DNA of 64,000 nt, taken from positions 1,757,385-1,821,384 of the forward strand of contig NZ_CP069798.1 in assembly GCF_016894345.1 (NCBI RefSeq). Direction: 5' to 3'. Of the stretch, positions 1-9,812 are shown piece after piece. This DNA is from Paralysiella testudinis. GTDB taxonomy: Bacteria > Pseudomonadota > Gammaproteobacteria > Burkholderiales > Neisseriaceae. The notes under the pieces are model-generated. The model was not told where the DNA came from. It saw only the letters and a program-made list of their open reading frames with translations, and ran no database searches. Numbering within the stretch: position 1 is the first letter of the stretch; every line of letters begins with the position of its first letter. Both the position numbers and the translations under genes were made by a program.

Positions 1-1
1 G

Positions 2-367
2 GATGCGCAAGGCTATGTGGCCGAAGGCAGCGGCGAAAATATTTTTGTGGTGCAAAACGGCGTGCTCTACACCCCGGCGCTGGACGTAGCGCTGGACGGC
101 ATCACCCGCAAAAGCGTGATGGCGATTGCCAAAGAAATCGGCATCGAAGTAGTGGAAAAACGCATCACCCGCGACGAGCTCTACACCGCCGATGAGGTAT
201 TCTTTACCGGCACCGCCGCCGAAGTGACCCCCGTGCGCGAAGTGGACAACCGCCCCATCGGCATCGGCAGCCGCGGCCCCATCACCACCGACATCCAACA
301 GCGTTTCTTTGCCATTGTGAAAGGCGAAAACCCGGCCTATCAACAATGGCTGACTTATGTTGATTAA
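2..367 (+). CDS. ilvE: Branched-chain amino-acid aminotransferase, C-terminal part
   Basis: The gene runs in from the left edge, so only about 121 C-terminal codons are present, ending at TAA 365-367. The visible part starts DAQGYVAEGSGENIFVV, the strongly conserved PLP-phosphate-binding stretch of class IV (fold type IV) aminotransferases, and continues with LDGITRKSVMAIAKE and ELYTADEVFFTGTAAEVTPV, which are typical of IlvE. The family transfers the amino group between glutamate and the 2-oxo acids of Leu, Ile and Val, the last step of branched-chain amino-acid synthesis, in the cytosol. A DUS-pair hairpin follows directly. D-amino-acid aminotransferase or aminodeoxychorismate lyase belong to the same fold but fit the motifs less well. 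Confidence 0.9.
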   Translation, partial: DAQGYVAEGSGENIFVVQNGVLYTPALDVALDGITRKSVMAIAKEIGIEVVEKRITRDELYTADEVFFTGTAAEVTPVREVDNRPIGIGSRGPITTDIQQRFFAIVKGENPAYQQWLTYVD

Positions 368-385
368 GATTTATCCACTGTAAAC

Positions 386-422
386 TTTCAGGCAGCCTGT
401 TCATTTAGCAGGCTGCCTGAAA
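386..422 (+). terminator. DUS-pair terminator after ilvE
   Basis: Two inverted uptake sequences (386-399 and 409-422) form a perfect 14-bp stem with a 9-nt loop, 19 bases after the ilvE stop. Inverted DUS pairs acting as terminators are well known in Neisseriaceae. Confidence 0.8.
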
Positions 423-454
423 CCATGTTTATCTTAATATCTCAAGGAACCTTT

Positions 455-649
455 ATGAACAGCGCCCAAGAAAACCCCGTGATTCACATCACCCCGCACG
501 ATTTGCCGCTGCATTGCGCCGGCCCCAAAAACGAAACCTGGAACGGCCACCCGCGCGTGTTTCTGCCCATCCAGTCCAACAGCCGCATCGAATGCCCGTA
601 TTGCGGCAGCGTTTACCAGCTCGACGGCGAAGCGGGCGGCCATCATTAA
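455..649 (+). CDS. Small zinc-finger protein (zf-CHCC-like)
   Basis: A 64-residue cytosolic protein. It has a C-terminal CPYCGSVYQL knuckle, an upstream HCAG and a terminal GGHH, so a Cys/His zinc site is likely. The pattern matches the short zf-CHCC proteins (related to the NDUFS6 subunit of complex I) that are widespread in proteobacteria and of unknown role. I chose ATG 455 because AAGGAA (444-449) sits at the right distance; an in-frame ATG at 425 overlaps the upstream hairpin and has no ribosome site. It stands alone between two terminators or promoters. Confidence 0.75.
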   Translation: MNSAQENPVIHITPHDLPLHCAGPKNETWNGHPRVFLPIQSNSRIECPYCGSVYQLDGEAGGHH

Positions 650-749
650 GCCGTTTTAATGGCGGTTGCCTCAGGTTGGGCTCTTAAATCCGCCGCTTGC
701 TTGCAGTACAAAGCAGGCTATCACGCCATAAATACAAACAAATGGCCGT

Positions 750-761
750 TTCAGGCAGCCT
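750..761. repeat. DNA uptake sequence (single copy, TTCAGGCAGCCT)
   Basis: One of many 12-mers AGGCTGCCTGAA / TTCAGGCAGCCT in the window. This copy lies 50 bases upstream of trxB. Further single copies lie for example near 5281, 14180, 59545, 59665 and 60725, and inside cdiA at about 19178, 20354 and 20642. The dialect differs from the N. meningitidis GCCGTCTGAA core and matches the one reported for Simonsiella-type genera. It marks DNA for uptake by the competence pilus. Confidence 0.85.
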
Positions 762-792
762 CGTGCATAGTGGCGGCTGCAATCTGTTTTAA

Positions 793-1764
<972 letters not shown>

Positions 1765-1791
1765 CGCCAGCATAAAACCGCATCATGCCAA

Positions 1792-1820
1792 AGGCTGCCT
1801 GAAACCTCTTCAGGTAGCCT
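1792..1820 (+). terminator. DUS-pair terminator after trxB
   Basis: AGGCTGCCTGAA (1792-1803), a 5-nt loop and TTCAGGTAGCCT (1809-1820). The second arm carries one mismatch, CTGCC to CTACC in its complement. A T-rich stretch follows. Confidence 0.75.
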
Positions 1821-1937
1821 TATTTGTCATTTCGTTGTCAGCGACAATACGACAGCCATTTCAAACAAGAGAATCAAGCCAAAATCCTTGCGCCTATTGG
1901 CTTTGGTTGATGCCCTTAGACGGTGTTAGACAAAAAA

Positions 1938-1958
1938 AGCAGCCGGGTTAGGGCTGCT
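1938..1958 (-). terminator. Terminator of tRNA-Leu
   Basis: The arms AGCAGCC (1938-1944) and GGCTGCT (1952-1958) enclose a 7-nt loop. Read on the minus strand the hairpin ends in a run of seven T residues, 13 bases beyond the tRNA 3' end. Confidence 0.8.
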
Positions 1959-1970
1959 TTTTCTTCAATG

Positions 1971-2055
1971 TGGTGCGGACGGAGAGACTCGAACTCTCAC
2001 ACCTTACGGCGCTGGAACCTAAATCCAGTGCGTCTACCAATTCCGCCACGTCCGC
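1971..2055 (-). tRNA. tRNA-Leu (anticodon UAG), CCA encoded
   Basis: The minus strand reads GCGGACG...CGTCCGC with a fully paired 7-bp acceptor stem, discriminator A (1974) and an encoded CCA (1973-1971). The anticodon loop is TTTAGGT within the stem CTGGA/TCCAG, giving UAG. The long variable arm and the D-loop GGTAG agree with a class II leucine tRNA. Including CCA it is 85 nt. Confidence 0.95.
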
Positions 2056-2109
2056 GTGTTGGATCAGAGGGCGGATTATACGGCAATTATGTAGCCAAAG
2101 CCAATGGGA

Positions 2110-2712
2110 TTACGCTATTTTTGCCATGGCACGTTGATGCAGGCGGCCAAACAGCAGCAGCATGCTAATCGCACCAATCAGGCACCACAACATATCCGAT
2201 TGCGTATCCCACACATAGCCTTGGGTGCCCAAAAAAGCATCGGCCGCTTGCCGGCTGAGCACCGCCACCAGCCATTCGATTAGCTCGTAGACGGCGCTGA
2301 TGGCCATGCACACGCACACGGTGAGGAAGGCTAACCAGCCACGTTTTCGCACCACATCCAGCCGCCACAGCAATTCGCGGGTAACAACGGCGGGGGCGAA
2401 GCCTTGCATAAAGTGGCCAACTTTATCGTAGTTATTGCGGCTCCAGCCCATGGGTTCGCGCAGCCAATCGAACAGCGGCACTTCGGCGTAGGTGTAATGG
2501 CCGCCCACCATCAACACCACCGCATGCAGCAACATCACCCAATAGGCAAATGAGCTGAACCGAAAGCGGCGGCCGGTGGCCAGCAGCACCAGCACACCCA
2601 AAATGGCCGGCGCTACTTCCAATGCCCAGGTAAAGCCATCGTGGGGGTGAATGCCCGACCACAGCAATACCAAGCTGAAAATCAACAACATCAGGGCGTT
2701 AGATTTGGTCAT
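2110..2712 (-). CDS. DUF2238 inner-membrane protein (YjdF-like)
   Basis: A 200-aa polytopic membrane protein with about five to six hydrophobic segments. The signature HYTYAEVPLFDWLRE, NNYDKVGHFMQGFAPA and AVYELIEW (conserved Asp, His and Glu in or near the membrane) identifies the DUF2238/YjdF family. The function is unknown. It starts at ATG 2712 and ends 54 bases before the tRNA-Leu 5' end. It is monocistronic. Confidence 0.85.
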   Translation of the reverse strand: MTKSNALMLLIFSLVLLWSGIHPHDGFTWALEVAPAILGVLVLLATGRRFRFSSFAYWVMLLHAVVLMVGGHYTYAEVPLFDWLREPMGWSRNNYDKVGHFMQGFAPAVVTRELLWRLDVVRKRGWLAFLTVCVCMAISAVYELIEWLVAVLSRQAADAFLGTQGYVWDTQSDMLWCLIGAISMLLLFGRLHQRAMAKIA

Positions 2713-2768
2713 GGTATTGCCTTTAATCTAATGATGTAAATTCATAAAATACTTTAATACAACAAATT

Positions 2769-2799
2769 AAGGCTGCCTGAAAACTTTTCAGGCAGCCTT
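2769..2799. terminator. Bidirectional DUS-pair terminator
   Basis: A 15-bp perfect inverted repeat (2769-2783 and 2785-2799) of two uptake sequences, with T runs on the plus strand and A runs before it. It lies downstream of pnp and upstream of the DUF2238 gene, so it most likely ends the pnp transcript on the minus strand. Confidence 0.75.
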
Positions 2800-2867
2800 T
2801 TAATATTAACCCAAACCCAGCGAATATAAGCAACTGTTTTCGGGTTTACTGCTTATCGCGAACCGGT

Positions 2868-5000
2868 TTAAGCGTTGCCGCCTTCAGCCGGTTTTTCTTC
2901 GGCTTGCGGGCGCTCCAGCAAGGCTTTGATCGACAGGCGTACGCGGCCGCGGTCGTCTACTTCCAGTGCTTTCACTTTAACCTGTTGGCCTACTTGCAGG
3001 TAATCGCTCACGTCTTTTACGCGCTCGTGGGCGATTTGGCTGATGTGCACCAAGCCGTCTTTGCCCGGCATCACCGACACAATCGCGCCCACATTATTAT
3101 CCAAAATCTTCAATACGGTGCCTTCGTAGACTTTGCCCACTTCCACTTCGGCGGTGATTTGCTCAATGCGCTGTTTGGCGGCATTGCCCGCTTCTTCGGT
3201 AACGGCGGCAATGGTGATGGTGCCGTCTTCGGCAATGTTGATTTCGGTGCCGGTTTCGGCGGTGAGCGCACGGATGGTTTCGCCGCCTTTGCCAATCACA
3301 TCACGGATTTTGTCTTGGTTGATTTTCATGGTGAACAAACGCGGCGCGTGGGCAGACAGCGCTTGCGGGCCGTCTACCACTTCTTTCATTTGCGCCAAGA
3401 TGTGCAGGCGGGCTTCTTTGGCTTGATCCAAGGCCACATTCATGATTTCTTTGGTGATGCCCTGGATTTTGATGTCCATTTGCAAGGCAGTGATGCCTTC
3501 GGTGGTACCGGCCACTTTGAAGTCCATATCACCCAAGTGGTCTTCGTCGCCCAAAATGTCGGTGAGTACGGCAAATTTATTGCCTTCCAAAATCAAGCCC
3601 ATGGCAATGCCGGCCACATGAGCCTTAAGCGGCACACCGGCTGATAACAGGCTCAAGCAGCCGCCGCACACGGAGGCCATGGAAGAAGAGCCATTAGACT
3701 CGGTGATTTCCGACACCACGCGCATGGTGTAGCTGAAATCTTCGGCGCTGGGCAATACCGCCACCAAGGCGCGTTTGGCCAAGCGGCCATGGCCGATTTC
3801 GCGGCGTTTCGGGCCCATCATGCGGCCTACTTCGCCGGTAGAGTATGGAGGGAAATTGTAGTGCAGCATAAAGCGGTCGGTGTATTCACCGCTAATGGCA
3901 TCGATGATTTGCGCATCGCGGGCGGTGCCCAAGGTGGCGGTGGCCAATGCTTGGGTTTCGCCACGGGTAAACAAGGCTGAGCCGTGGGTGCGCGGCAATA
4001 CGCCGGTTTGGATGTTGATGGGGCGCACGGTGCGGGTGTCGCGGCCATCAATACGCGGCTGGCCGTCCAAAATCTGGCCACGCACCACATCGCTTTCCAA
4101 TTGCTTAAATAGGCTTTTGATTTGGTTAGCCGTGAGTGTGTCGGTGTCTTCGTTAATCAAAGCCGCTTTTACCGCCGCCCAAGCCTCGTCGAGCATGGCG
4201 GTGCGGGCTTGTTTTTGCTTGATGTTGAAAGCGGCATCCACGCTGGCACCGGCAATTTCGCGCACTTTGGCGGCTAATTCGGCGTTTTCTTCCGCCGCTT
4301 GCCAATCCCATACTGCCGGGTTAACGGCATCGGCCAGCTCGTTAATAGCCGCGATGGCCGCTTGCATGTGCTGGTGGCCAAACACCACCGAGCCCAGCAT
4401 CACATCTTCAGGCAGCACATCGGCTTCCGATTCCACCATCAGCACCGCTTTTTCGGTACCGGCCACCACTAAATCCAAACGCGATTCGGCTAATTGGGTT
4501 TTGGTGGGATTGAGCACATATTCGCCATTCACATAGCCCACGCGCGCCGCGCCAATGGGGCCGGCAAACGGCACGCCGCTGAGCACCAGCGCAGCGGAAG
4601 CACCCAACATGGCGGGAATATCGGAATCGATTTCAGGGTCTACCGACACCACCATGGCCACGATTTGGATATCGTGGTAGAAACCGGCCGGAAACAGCGG
4701 GCGGATGGGGCGGTCAATCAGGCGGCTGGTGAGGATTTCTTTCTCACTTTGGCGGCCTTCGCGCTTAAAGAAACCGCCGGGGATTTTGCCTGCGGCATAA
4801 GTGCGCTCCAAGTAATCCACGGTGAGCGGGAAGAAGTCTTGCCCGGCTTTAACGTCTTTGGCTGCAGTTACCGCCACCAATACCACGGTGTCGCCCATCG
4901 ACACTTTTACTGCCGCCGAAGCCTGGCGGGCGATTTCGCCGGTTTCAAAGGTAACGGTTTGGTCGCCGTATTGGAACGATTTGATGTGTTTATTAAACAT
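2868..5000 (-). CDS. pnp: Polynucleotide phosphorylase
   Basis: A 710-aa 3'-5' phosphorolytic exoribonuclease, part of the RNA degradosome in the cytosol. Two RNase PH-like modules are visible, with [27 protein letters not shown] in the first and [26 protein letters not shown] in the second. They are followed by a KH domain ([15 protein letters not shown]) and a C-terminal S1 domain ([26 protein letters not shown]). Length and order are those of bacterial PNPase. It lies downstream of rpsO on the same strand, the classic rpsO-pnp order, but about 580 bases intervene and contain a palindromic element. Confidence 0.97.
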   Translation of the reverse strand: MFNKHIKSFQYGDQTVTFETGEIARQASAAVKVSMGDTVVLVAVTAAKDVKAGQDFFPLTVDYLERTYAAGKIPGGFFKREGRQSEKEILTSRLIDRPIRPLFPAGFYHDIQIVAMVVSVDPEIDSDIPAMLGASAALVLSGVPFAGPIGAARVGYVNGEYVLNPTKTQLAESRLDLVVAGTEKAVLMVESEADVLPEDVMLGSVVFGHQHMQAAIAAINELADAVNPAVWDWQAAEENAELAAKVREIAGASVDAAFNIKQKQARTAMLDEAWAAVKAALINEDTDTLTANQIKSLFKQLESDVVRGQILDGQPRIDGRDTRTVRPINIQTGVLPRTHGSALFTRGETQALATATLGTARDAQIIDAISGEYTDRFMLHYNFPPYSTGEVGRMMGPKRREIGHGRLAKRALVAVLPSAEDFSYTMRVVSEITESNGSSSMASVCGGCLSLLSAGVPLKAHVAGIAMGLILEGNKFAVLTDILGDEDHLGDMDFKVAGTTEGITALQMDIKIQGITKEIMNVALDQAKEARLHILAQMKEVVDGPQALSAHAPRLFTMKINQDKIRDVIGKGGETIRALTAETGTEINIAEDGTITIAAVTEEAGNAAKQRIEQITAEVEVGKVYEGTVLKILDNNVGAIVSVMPGKDGLVHISQIAHERVKDVSDYLQVGQQVKVKALEVDDRGRVRLSIKALLERPQAEEKPAEGGNA

Positions 5001-5298
5001 GCATGTCCTTGAGATAAAACGCCGCAGCCCGCTAAAACACTAATGATGCACACGAACAACGTAATGTGCATGGTTAGGGTTTCAGCCAAGGCGTTGGCTG
5101 TTGGGAAATAATAAGATTAAAGGCTGCCTGAAAGCTTAAGGCAGCAAGGGCGGATTATAGCAAATTATCGGCCACACCGCTGAGCTGTGCTCAGCAGCCA
5201 TGGCGTTGCTATTTTGTTGAGGCTGCCTGAAGTGAGCCAATAGCTTGTCGAATCCGGTTCGGTAATGGCGGGGCAGTCTTTCAGGCAGCCTTCAACGT
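5001..5298. other. pnp leader region without a gene
   Basis: Between pnp and the palindromic element I see no coding region. It holds single DUS copies near 5121, 5220 and 5281 and a small perfect hairpin, GCTGAGC-tgt-GCTCAGC, near 5179-5195, without a T run. In other proteobacteria the rpsO-pnp intergenic RNA is a processing and autoregulation site for PNPase; whether this hairpin serves that role is not visible. Confidence 0.4.
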
Positions 5299-5466
5299 CT
5301 GTCGCACCTGCGCAGGCAGGTGCCCAGTCTGAAGCACCGCTTCAGCTTTGTGGTATGTCGTATTGGCTATTTTTAATAAAGCATAAATTGATTTCAACAG
5401 ATAATTGAATTTTCCAGAATCAAAGCGTTGCTTTGAACTGGGCACCTGCCTGTGCAGGTGCGACAG
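5299..5466. repeat. 168-bp palindromic element (MITE-like)
   Basis: The terminal arms 5299-5328 and 5437-5466 are 30 bp each and match inversely at 29 of 30 positions. Each arm is itself palindromic (GCACCTGC..GCAGGTGC), and smaller hairpins lie inside. There is no coding capacity. It sits between rpsO and pnp. It is not the Correia/NEMIS element (no TATAGTGGATT ends). A non-autonomous mobile element or an RNA structural element are both possible. Confidence 0.65.
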
Positions 5467-5526
5467 TTGCTGTGGTACAAGAATTTCAGGCAGCCAAACA
5501 TGCACCTGCTGCAATTATTCCAGCAT

Positions 5527-5561
5527 AAAAAACGCCGCCAGCATAATGCCAGCGGCGTTTT
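5527..5561 (-). terminator. Terminator downstream of rpsO
   Basis: The stem CGCCGC/GCGGCG (5533-5538, 5552-5557) is extended by GCA/TGC and flanked by A and T runs. It lies 20 bases past the rpsO stop on the minus strand. If it works, pnp needs its own promoter. Confidence 0.7.
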
Positions 5562-5580
5562 ATCGGTATCAATACCTTAT

Positions 5581-5850
5581 TTATTTGCGCAGACCCAAAC
5601 GACCAATCAGCTCACGGTAAGTATCCGGGCTGGTGCGGCGCAGGTAGCTGAGCAAACGGCGGCGTTGGCTCACCATTTTCAACAAGCCGCGACGGCTGTG
5701 GTGGTCTTTGGCGTTGGTTTTGAAGTGGCCGGTCAAGTCGTTGATGCGGAAGGTCAACAAAGCAACTTGCACTTCAGAAGAGCCGGTATCGCCTTCTTTG
5801 CGTTGGAAATCTTTAACGATTTGCGCTTTTTGTTCTACGGTTAATGCCAT
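5581..5850 (-). CDS. rpsO: 30S ribosomal protein S15
   Basis: 89 aa, exactly the usual length. [32 protein letters not shown] and [10 protein letters not shown] are the S15 signature that contacts 16S rRNA helices 20-22. It starts with ATG at 5850. truB lies upstream on the same strand, about 156 bases away. Confidence 0.98.
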   Translation of the reverse strand: MALTVEQKAQIVKDFQRKEGDTGSSEVQVALLTFRINDLTGHFKTNAKDHHSRRGLLKMVSQRRRLLSYLRRTSPDTYRELIGRLGLRK

Positions 5851-6006
5851 TTTTTCAATCTCTTATACAAAATAAAGCCTTGCGGCCGACAAGTTTACCG
5901 AGCCCGGTAAGACCCTGTGTAAACTCCAAAATCCGTTCTTGTTTAAAAACGGAACGCGGATTATGCCATGGTTTATGCCAGCAGCGCCAGCACAGCGTGT
6001 CGTTTT

Positions 6007-6939
6007 TTAACTTAAATCCGCCGCCGTATTCATCAGCCGCACCGCTTTCAGGCAGCCTTCCTGCGGCAGATACGCCACCAGCCCCACAAATTCGCCCTGT
6101 TCGCCGTAAGCGCGCCAAGGGGTATCGGCAGCCAAGGCGGCGCTGGCCGGCTTTTGGCCGAATTTCAGTAATTTAACCTGCTCCGGCGTTAACACCAGCC
6201 GCGGCAGGTGTTGCACCAACACATCACACGGCAGCAACAAGGCATCGCGCCCGGCTTCGCTCAAAGCCGCCAAGTCTTCCAGCGTATGGCTTTGGGTGAT
6301 GTCAAACCCGGCAGTGGCAGTGCGGCGCAAGCCGGTTAAGTGTGCCAGCGTGCCCATGTGTTTGGCGATGTCTTCGCTAAGGGTGCGGATATACGTGCCT
6401 TTGCTGCAACGCACGTTGATTTGCGCGGCGGGCGGCGCAAACGCAGTGATGTCAATTTGGTAAATGGTGATGTCGCGCGCTTTGCGCTCAATCACAATGC
6501 CTTTGCGCGCGTATTCGTATAAAGGCTTGCCTTCGTGCTTGAGCGCGGAAAACATTGGCGGCACCTGGCGGATGGGGCCGGTGAGCGCGGCACAGGCTGC
6601 CTGAAACTCGGCCAAATCCATATCGGCACGCGCAGTGGCCACCACTTCGCCTTCGGCATCGCCCGTGCTGGTGGCCTCGCCCAGCTTCAGCATGGCGGCG
6701 TAGGCTTTGTCGGCATCGAGCAAATATTGGGCAAATTTGGTGGCTTCGCCAAAACACACTGGCAACAGCCCGGTGGCCAAGGGGTCGAGCACGCCGGTGT
6801 GGCCGGCTTTTTCGGCGGCAAACAGCCGCCGCGCTTGCTGCAAAGCGGTGTTGCTCGACAGGCCTTGCGGCTTATCCAACAGTAGCACGCCGTTTAAACG
6901 GCGCTTCGGCAGTTTGGGGTTGGGAGCGGCAATTGTCAT
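6007..6939 (-). CDS. truB: tRNA pseudouridine-55 synthase
   Basis: 310 aa. It converts U55 of the tRNA T-loop to pseudouridine. The catalytic aspartate is Asp52 in GHTGVLDPLATGLLP, with GVLLLDKPQGLSSN before it and KGTYIRTLSEDIAKHMG later, all characteristic of TruB. The C-terminal part (residues about 240-310) is the usual PUA-like extension. The order truB-rpsO-pnp on one strand is a common ribosome/RNA-metabolism arrangement. Confidence 0.96.
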   Translation of the reverse strand: MTIAAPNPKLPKRRLNGVLLLDKPQGLSSNTALQQARRLFAAEKAGHTGVLDPLATGLLPVCFGEATKFAQYLLDADKAYAAMLKLGEATSTGDAEGEVVATARADMDLAEFQAACAALTGPIRQVPPMFSALKHEGKPLYEYARKGIVIERKARDITIYQIDITAFAPPAAQINVRCSKGTYIRTLSEDIAKHMGTLAHLTGLRRTATAGFDITQSHTLEDLAALSEAGRDALLLPCDVLVQHLPRLVLTPEQVKLLKFGQKPASAALAADTPWRAYGEQGEFVGLVAYLPQEGCLKAVRLMNTAADLS

Positions 6940-7285
6940 ATTACATGGACATCAAGATGGGGCGGCTATTGTACACCGTCTATCTTGGTGCAATGCAGCA
7001 TAAACAGCGCTTTTCTTTTTATTTGCTTGTGCGTACACTGGCGCACATGGCTGTGCATCGTGCAGCATTCCAACCCACTGCAAACCGTTGCCACTGTTTT
7101 TCTCTGTTGATTTATTTCCGTAGCCACAATTTATGCTGCCTGGCGGTTTCGACCTAAGGCGGCCATATTTGTGCCTGCCCGATAGGCAACACCAAAACAG
7201 CTTGACTGAAGGATTTGGGTGGGCCGGCCTTAACGGGCAGGCCATAACAACCTAAAAACCAAACAATAAGTTAGAGGAATTCGTG
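6940..7285. other. Intergenic region between divergent truB and the amino-acid binding protein
   Basis: About 345 bases without a convincing gene. The right half holds a separated inverted repeat, GCCTGCCCG (7173-7181) and CGGGCAGGC (7234-7242), upstream of the lipoprotein gene, which could be an operator or an RNA stem. AGAGGA at 7273-7278 is its ribosome site. Confidence 0.4.
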
Positions 7286-8470
7286 ATGAAAAAGCATGTT
7301 TTGGCTATTTTATTGGCCACTGCCGTGGCGGGTGGCTTGGCCGCTTGCAATAAAGGTGCTGATACCGCAGCGGGCGGCGAAGGCAAAGGCGATGTCATCC
7401 GCATTGCTTCAGGCAGCCCCTTGTCTGGCGGCCAAGCCAGTGCCGGTAAAGACTTTGCCAACGGCGCATTGCTGGCGGTCGAGGAAATCAATGCCGCCGG
7501 GGGTGTAGATGTGGGCGGCAAAAAATACACCTTGCAATTGGTGTCTGAAGACGATGCGGGTGATCCCAAAACCGGCGCCACCGTGGCGCAAAAAACCGCC
7601 GACGATGCCGCAATTGTGGCCGTGGTGGGCCATTACAACTCCGGCGTTACCTTAGTGGCCAGCCCAATTTACGCCAATGCCGGCATTCCCTCGCTCACCG
7701 TGAGCACCAATCCCGACGTGATTTTGAAAGCACCGAAACTGCCCGACGGCGGCACCGCGGTATTCCGCATCAATGCGCACGACGGCAAGCAAGGGCCGGC
7801 GCTGGCCACTTTTGCCCACAGCAAGGGGGTGAAAAAGCTGGCCGTGCTTGACGACGCCACCGCCTACGGTAAAGGCTTGGCCGACCAAGTAGCTAAAAAA
7901 GCCCAAGAGTTGGGCATCGATACCAGCCTGCGCGAAGCCGCTTCCGATAAAACCACCGACTTCAAAGCCCTGCTCACCAAAGCGAAAGCCGCCGGTGTGG
8001 ACGGCATTATGTGGGGCGGCTATGACGACACCGGTGCCATCCTTACCAAACAAGCCCGCGAGCTGGGCATGACCGCCTTGATTCTGATGCCCGATACTGC
8101 CTGTACCGACAACTACATCAAACTGGCTGGTGCCGCTGCCGAAGGCGCCATTTGCTCCTCCACCAGCGTGCCTTTGGGCAAACTGAACGGCGGCGGCAAT
8201 TTCAAAACCAATTATGAAAAACGCTTTGCCGGCCAAACCGTACAAGCCTATTCACCGCTCACCTACGATGCCGTGTATGTATTGGCCGACGCCATCAAAC
8301 AAGCCGGTTCCACCGATAAAGCCAAAATCGCTGCTGCCATTCCCAAAGTGGCCCACAGCGGCCTCACCGGCACCATGGCTTTTGATCCCGATGGTGAGCG
8401 CAAAGACGCTGAAATTGCCATTTTGGAAGAAAAAGGCGGCAAATTTGATGTGATTGAAATGGTGAAATAA
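7286..8470 (+). CDS. Branched-chain amino-acid ABC transporter, substrate-binding lipoprotein
   Basis: 394 aa. A signal peptide with lipobox LAAC (MKKHVLAILLATAVAGGLAAC) predicts a lipid-anchored periplasmic protein. The mature part has the type 1 periplasmic-binding (Leu/Ile/Val-binding) fold: GSPLSGGQASAGKDFANGALLAVEEINAAGG, VVGHYNSGVTLVASPIY and TGTMAFDPDGERKDAEIAI. It should deliver a hydrophobic or related amino acid to a LivHMGF-type permease, but no permease genes are adjacent. ATG 7286 is preferred over GTG 7283 on spacing from AGAGGA. The exact ligand cannot be read from sequence. Confidence 0.88.
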   Translation: MKKHVLAILLATAVAGGLAACNKGADTAAGGEGKGDVIRIASGSPLSGGQASAGKDFANGALLAVEEINAAGGVDVGGKKYTLQLVSEDDAGDPKTGATVAQKTADDAAIVAVVGHYNSGVTLVASPIYANAGIPSLTVSTNPDVILKAPKLPDGGTAVFRINAHDGKQGPALATFAHSKGVKKLAVLDDATAYGKGLADQVAKKAQELGIDTSLREAASDKTTDFKALLTKAKAAGVDGIMWGGYDDTGAILTKQARELGMTALILMPDTACTDNYIKLAGAAAEGAICSSTSVPLGKLNGGGNFKTNYEKRFAGQTVQAYSPLTYDAVYVLADAIKQAGSTDKAKIAAAIPKVAHSGLTGTMAFDPDGERKDAEIAILEEKGGKFDVIEMVK

Positions 8471-8495
8471 ACGATTTAGTTTGCATTGCCACTCA

Positions 8496-8522
8496 AAAAG
8501 CCCCGCTAATGGCGGGGCTTTT
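8496..8522 (+). terminator. Rho-independent terminator
   Basis: AAAAGCCCCGC (8496-8506), a 5-nt loop and GCGGGGCTTTT (8512-8522), about 26 bases past the binding-protein stop. A strong GC stem with a T tail. Confidence 0.9.
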
Positions 8523-8573
8523 GTGTATCGCAACCGTGTTTTGCAGCGCTTTTCAGGCAGCCTTTATTGTCAT

Positions 8574-8897
8574 TTAAATATCGTCTTCCAGCGGTAGCAA
8601 GCGGTAGTGCAAATTGCCGTCAATCACCGCAATCAGCAAATCGATATTGGGGTGTTTGCCCGGATGCTGGCGTGCATCAGCGGTGTGTTCGGCAAACAGT
8701 GATAAGCCGTAATAGGCGGCGATGCTGTCCAGTTTGTCGTGGTAGCGCTGCGCCAAGGTGTAATACACGCGCAAAGAGCCGAGTTTGCCGGGGGCGGCGG
8801 GAATATGGTGGACAATATCACCGTCTTCGCTGCAAATATTCAGGCCGTTCAAATGGCCGATTTCGGGCAAAGTGGCCAGGGTTTCTTGGAAATTCAT
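8574..8897 (-). CDS. Conserved hypothetical protein (DUF2322-like)
   Basis: 107 aa, cytosolic, without signal or membrane segment. Features are LPEIGHLNGLNI, VYYTLAQRYHDKLDSIAAYYGLSLFAEHTADARQHPGKHPNIDLL and an acidic end, LPLEDDI. It resembles the small DUF2322 family of beta-/gammaproteobacteria, from memory rather than a search. The function is unknown. It lies just downstream of queH on the same strand, 37 bases apart, so it may share its transcript. Confidence 0.6.
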   Translation of the reverse strand: MNFQETLATLPEIGHLNGLNICSEDGDIVHHIPAAPGKLGSLRVYYTLAQRYHDKLDSIAAYYGLSLFAEHTADARQHPGKHPNIDLLIAVIDGNLHYRLLPLEDDI

Positions 8898-8934
8898 GGG
8901 GGCTCCGTATGTGTGGGGAATGTTGCTATCGTTG

Positions 8935-9642
8935 TTATGTTTGCGGCTCGGTGCTGCTGTTGTCGGGGCGGCCTTCTTCGTCTACGCCGTAAAACTTCAC
9001 CCCCATTTTGATCGATTGGCGGCCGGTGGCGCGGCGGTGGGCGTTGGTGTCACGCAGGGAATACACGCAGCCGCAGTATTCTTGCTGGTAAAACTGCTCG
9101 CGTTTGCTGATTTCAATCATGCGCGCGCTGCCGCCGCCTTTGCGCCAGTTGTATTCCCAATAGGTGATGCCGGGGTATTTGGCTGCCGCACGCACGCCGC
9201 AATCGTTGATTTGCTGCATGTTTTTCCAGCGTGAAATGCCGAGCGAGCTGGTAATCACCGGAAAACCGTGCTCGTACGCATATAAGGCGGTGCGTTCAAA
9301 ACGCATATCGAAACACATGGTACAGCGGCGGCCGCGCTCCGGATCCATCTCCATGCCTTTGGCGCGGGCAAACCAGTTGTCCATATCGTAATCGGCGTCT
9401 ACAAACGGAATATTGTGTTTTTGCGCAAAGGCGATGTTTTCGTTTTTGCGGATTTCGTATTCTTTTTGCGGGTGGATATTGGGGTTGTAGAAATAAATAG
9501 TGAAGTCGATGCCCGAAGCCATCATGGCTTCCATCACCTCGCCGGAACAGGGCGCGCAGCAGGAATGCAGCAGCACTTTTTTCTGGCCGTCGGGCGTGGG
9601 CAATATCGGGCGTTCAAACGCCGGTTTGGTATGGTCGGTCAT
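8935..9642 (-). CDS. queH: Epoxyqueuosine reductase QueH
   Basis: 235 aa from the ATG at 9642. It reduces epoxyqueuosine to queuosine in tRNA, replacing the cobalamin enzyme QueG. The QueH (DUF208) motifs are clear: [13 protein letters not shown] with paired cysteines near the N-terminus, [40 protein letters not shown] and EYCGCVYS. These cysteines bind an iron-sulfur cluster plus an extra iron. An upstream in-frame start at 9702 would add 20 residues unlike the family, so I chose MTDHTK. No strong Shine-Dalgarno is visible at either. Confidence 0.9.
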   Translation of the reverse strand: MTDHTKPAFERPILPTPDGQKKVLLHSCCAPCSGEVMEAMMASGIDFTIYFYNPNIHPQKEYEIRKNENIAFAQKHNIPFVDADYDMDNWFARAKGMEMDPERGRRCTMCFDMRFERTALYAYEHGFPVITSSLGISRWKNMQQINDCGVRAAAKYPGITYWEYNWRKGGGSARMIEISKREQFYQQEYCGCVYSLRDTNAHRRATGRQSIKMGVKFYGVDEEGRPDNSSTEPQT

Positions 9643-9761
9643 GATGTATGTGTTTTGGTGCCGATGATAAGGCGCTATTTTAACAAACCGCCTTGCCACC
9701 AAGAAGCCCGGCGGTGGTTTTTGTAATAGCTTTACATTGGAAACGCCGTTTTTGCGCAGCT

Positions 9762-9794
9762 AAAACGGCATTCAGCTAGCCTGAATGCCGTTTT
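9762..9794 (-). terminator. Terminator downstream of tpx
   Basis: A perfect 14-bp stem, AAAACGGCATTCAG / CTGAATGCCGTTTT, with the 5-nt loop ctagc, 19 bases beyond the tpx stop. A and T runs on both sides would let it work in both directions. Confidence 0.85.
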
Positions 9795-9812
9795 GTTCAA
9801 CACAGCTTAAAT

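Noticed and set aside
5299..5466. Correia/NEMIS repeat as explanation for the palindromic element
   Set aside because: The typical TATAGTGGATT ends are absent and the arm sequence is unrelated.
7173..7242. Inverted repeat upstream of the binding-protein gene as an amino-acid riboswitch
   Set aside because: Only two 9-bp arms 52 bases apart; no fold or terminator pair of a known riboswitch could be drawn.
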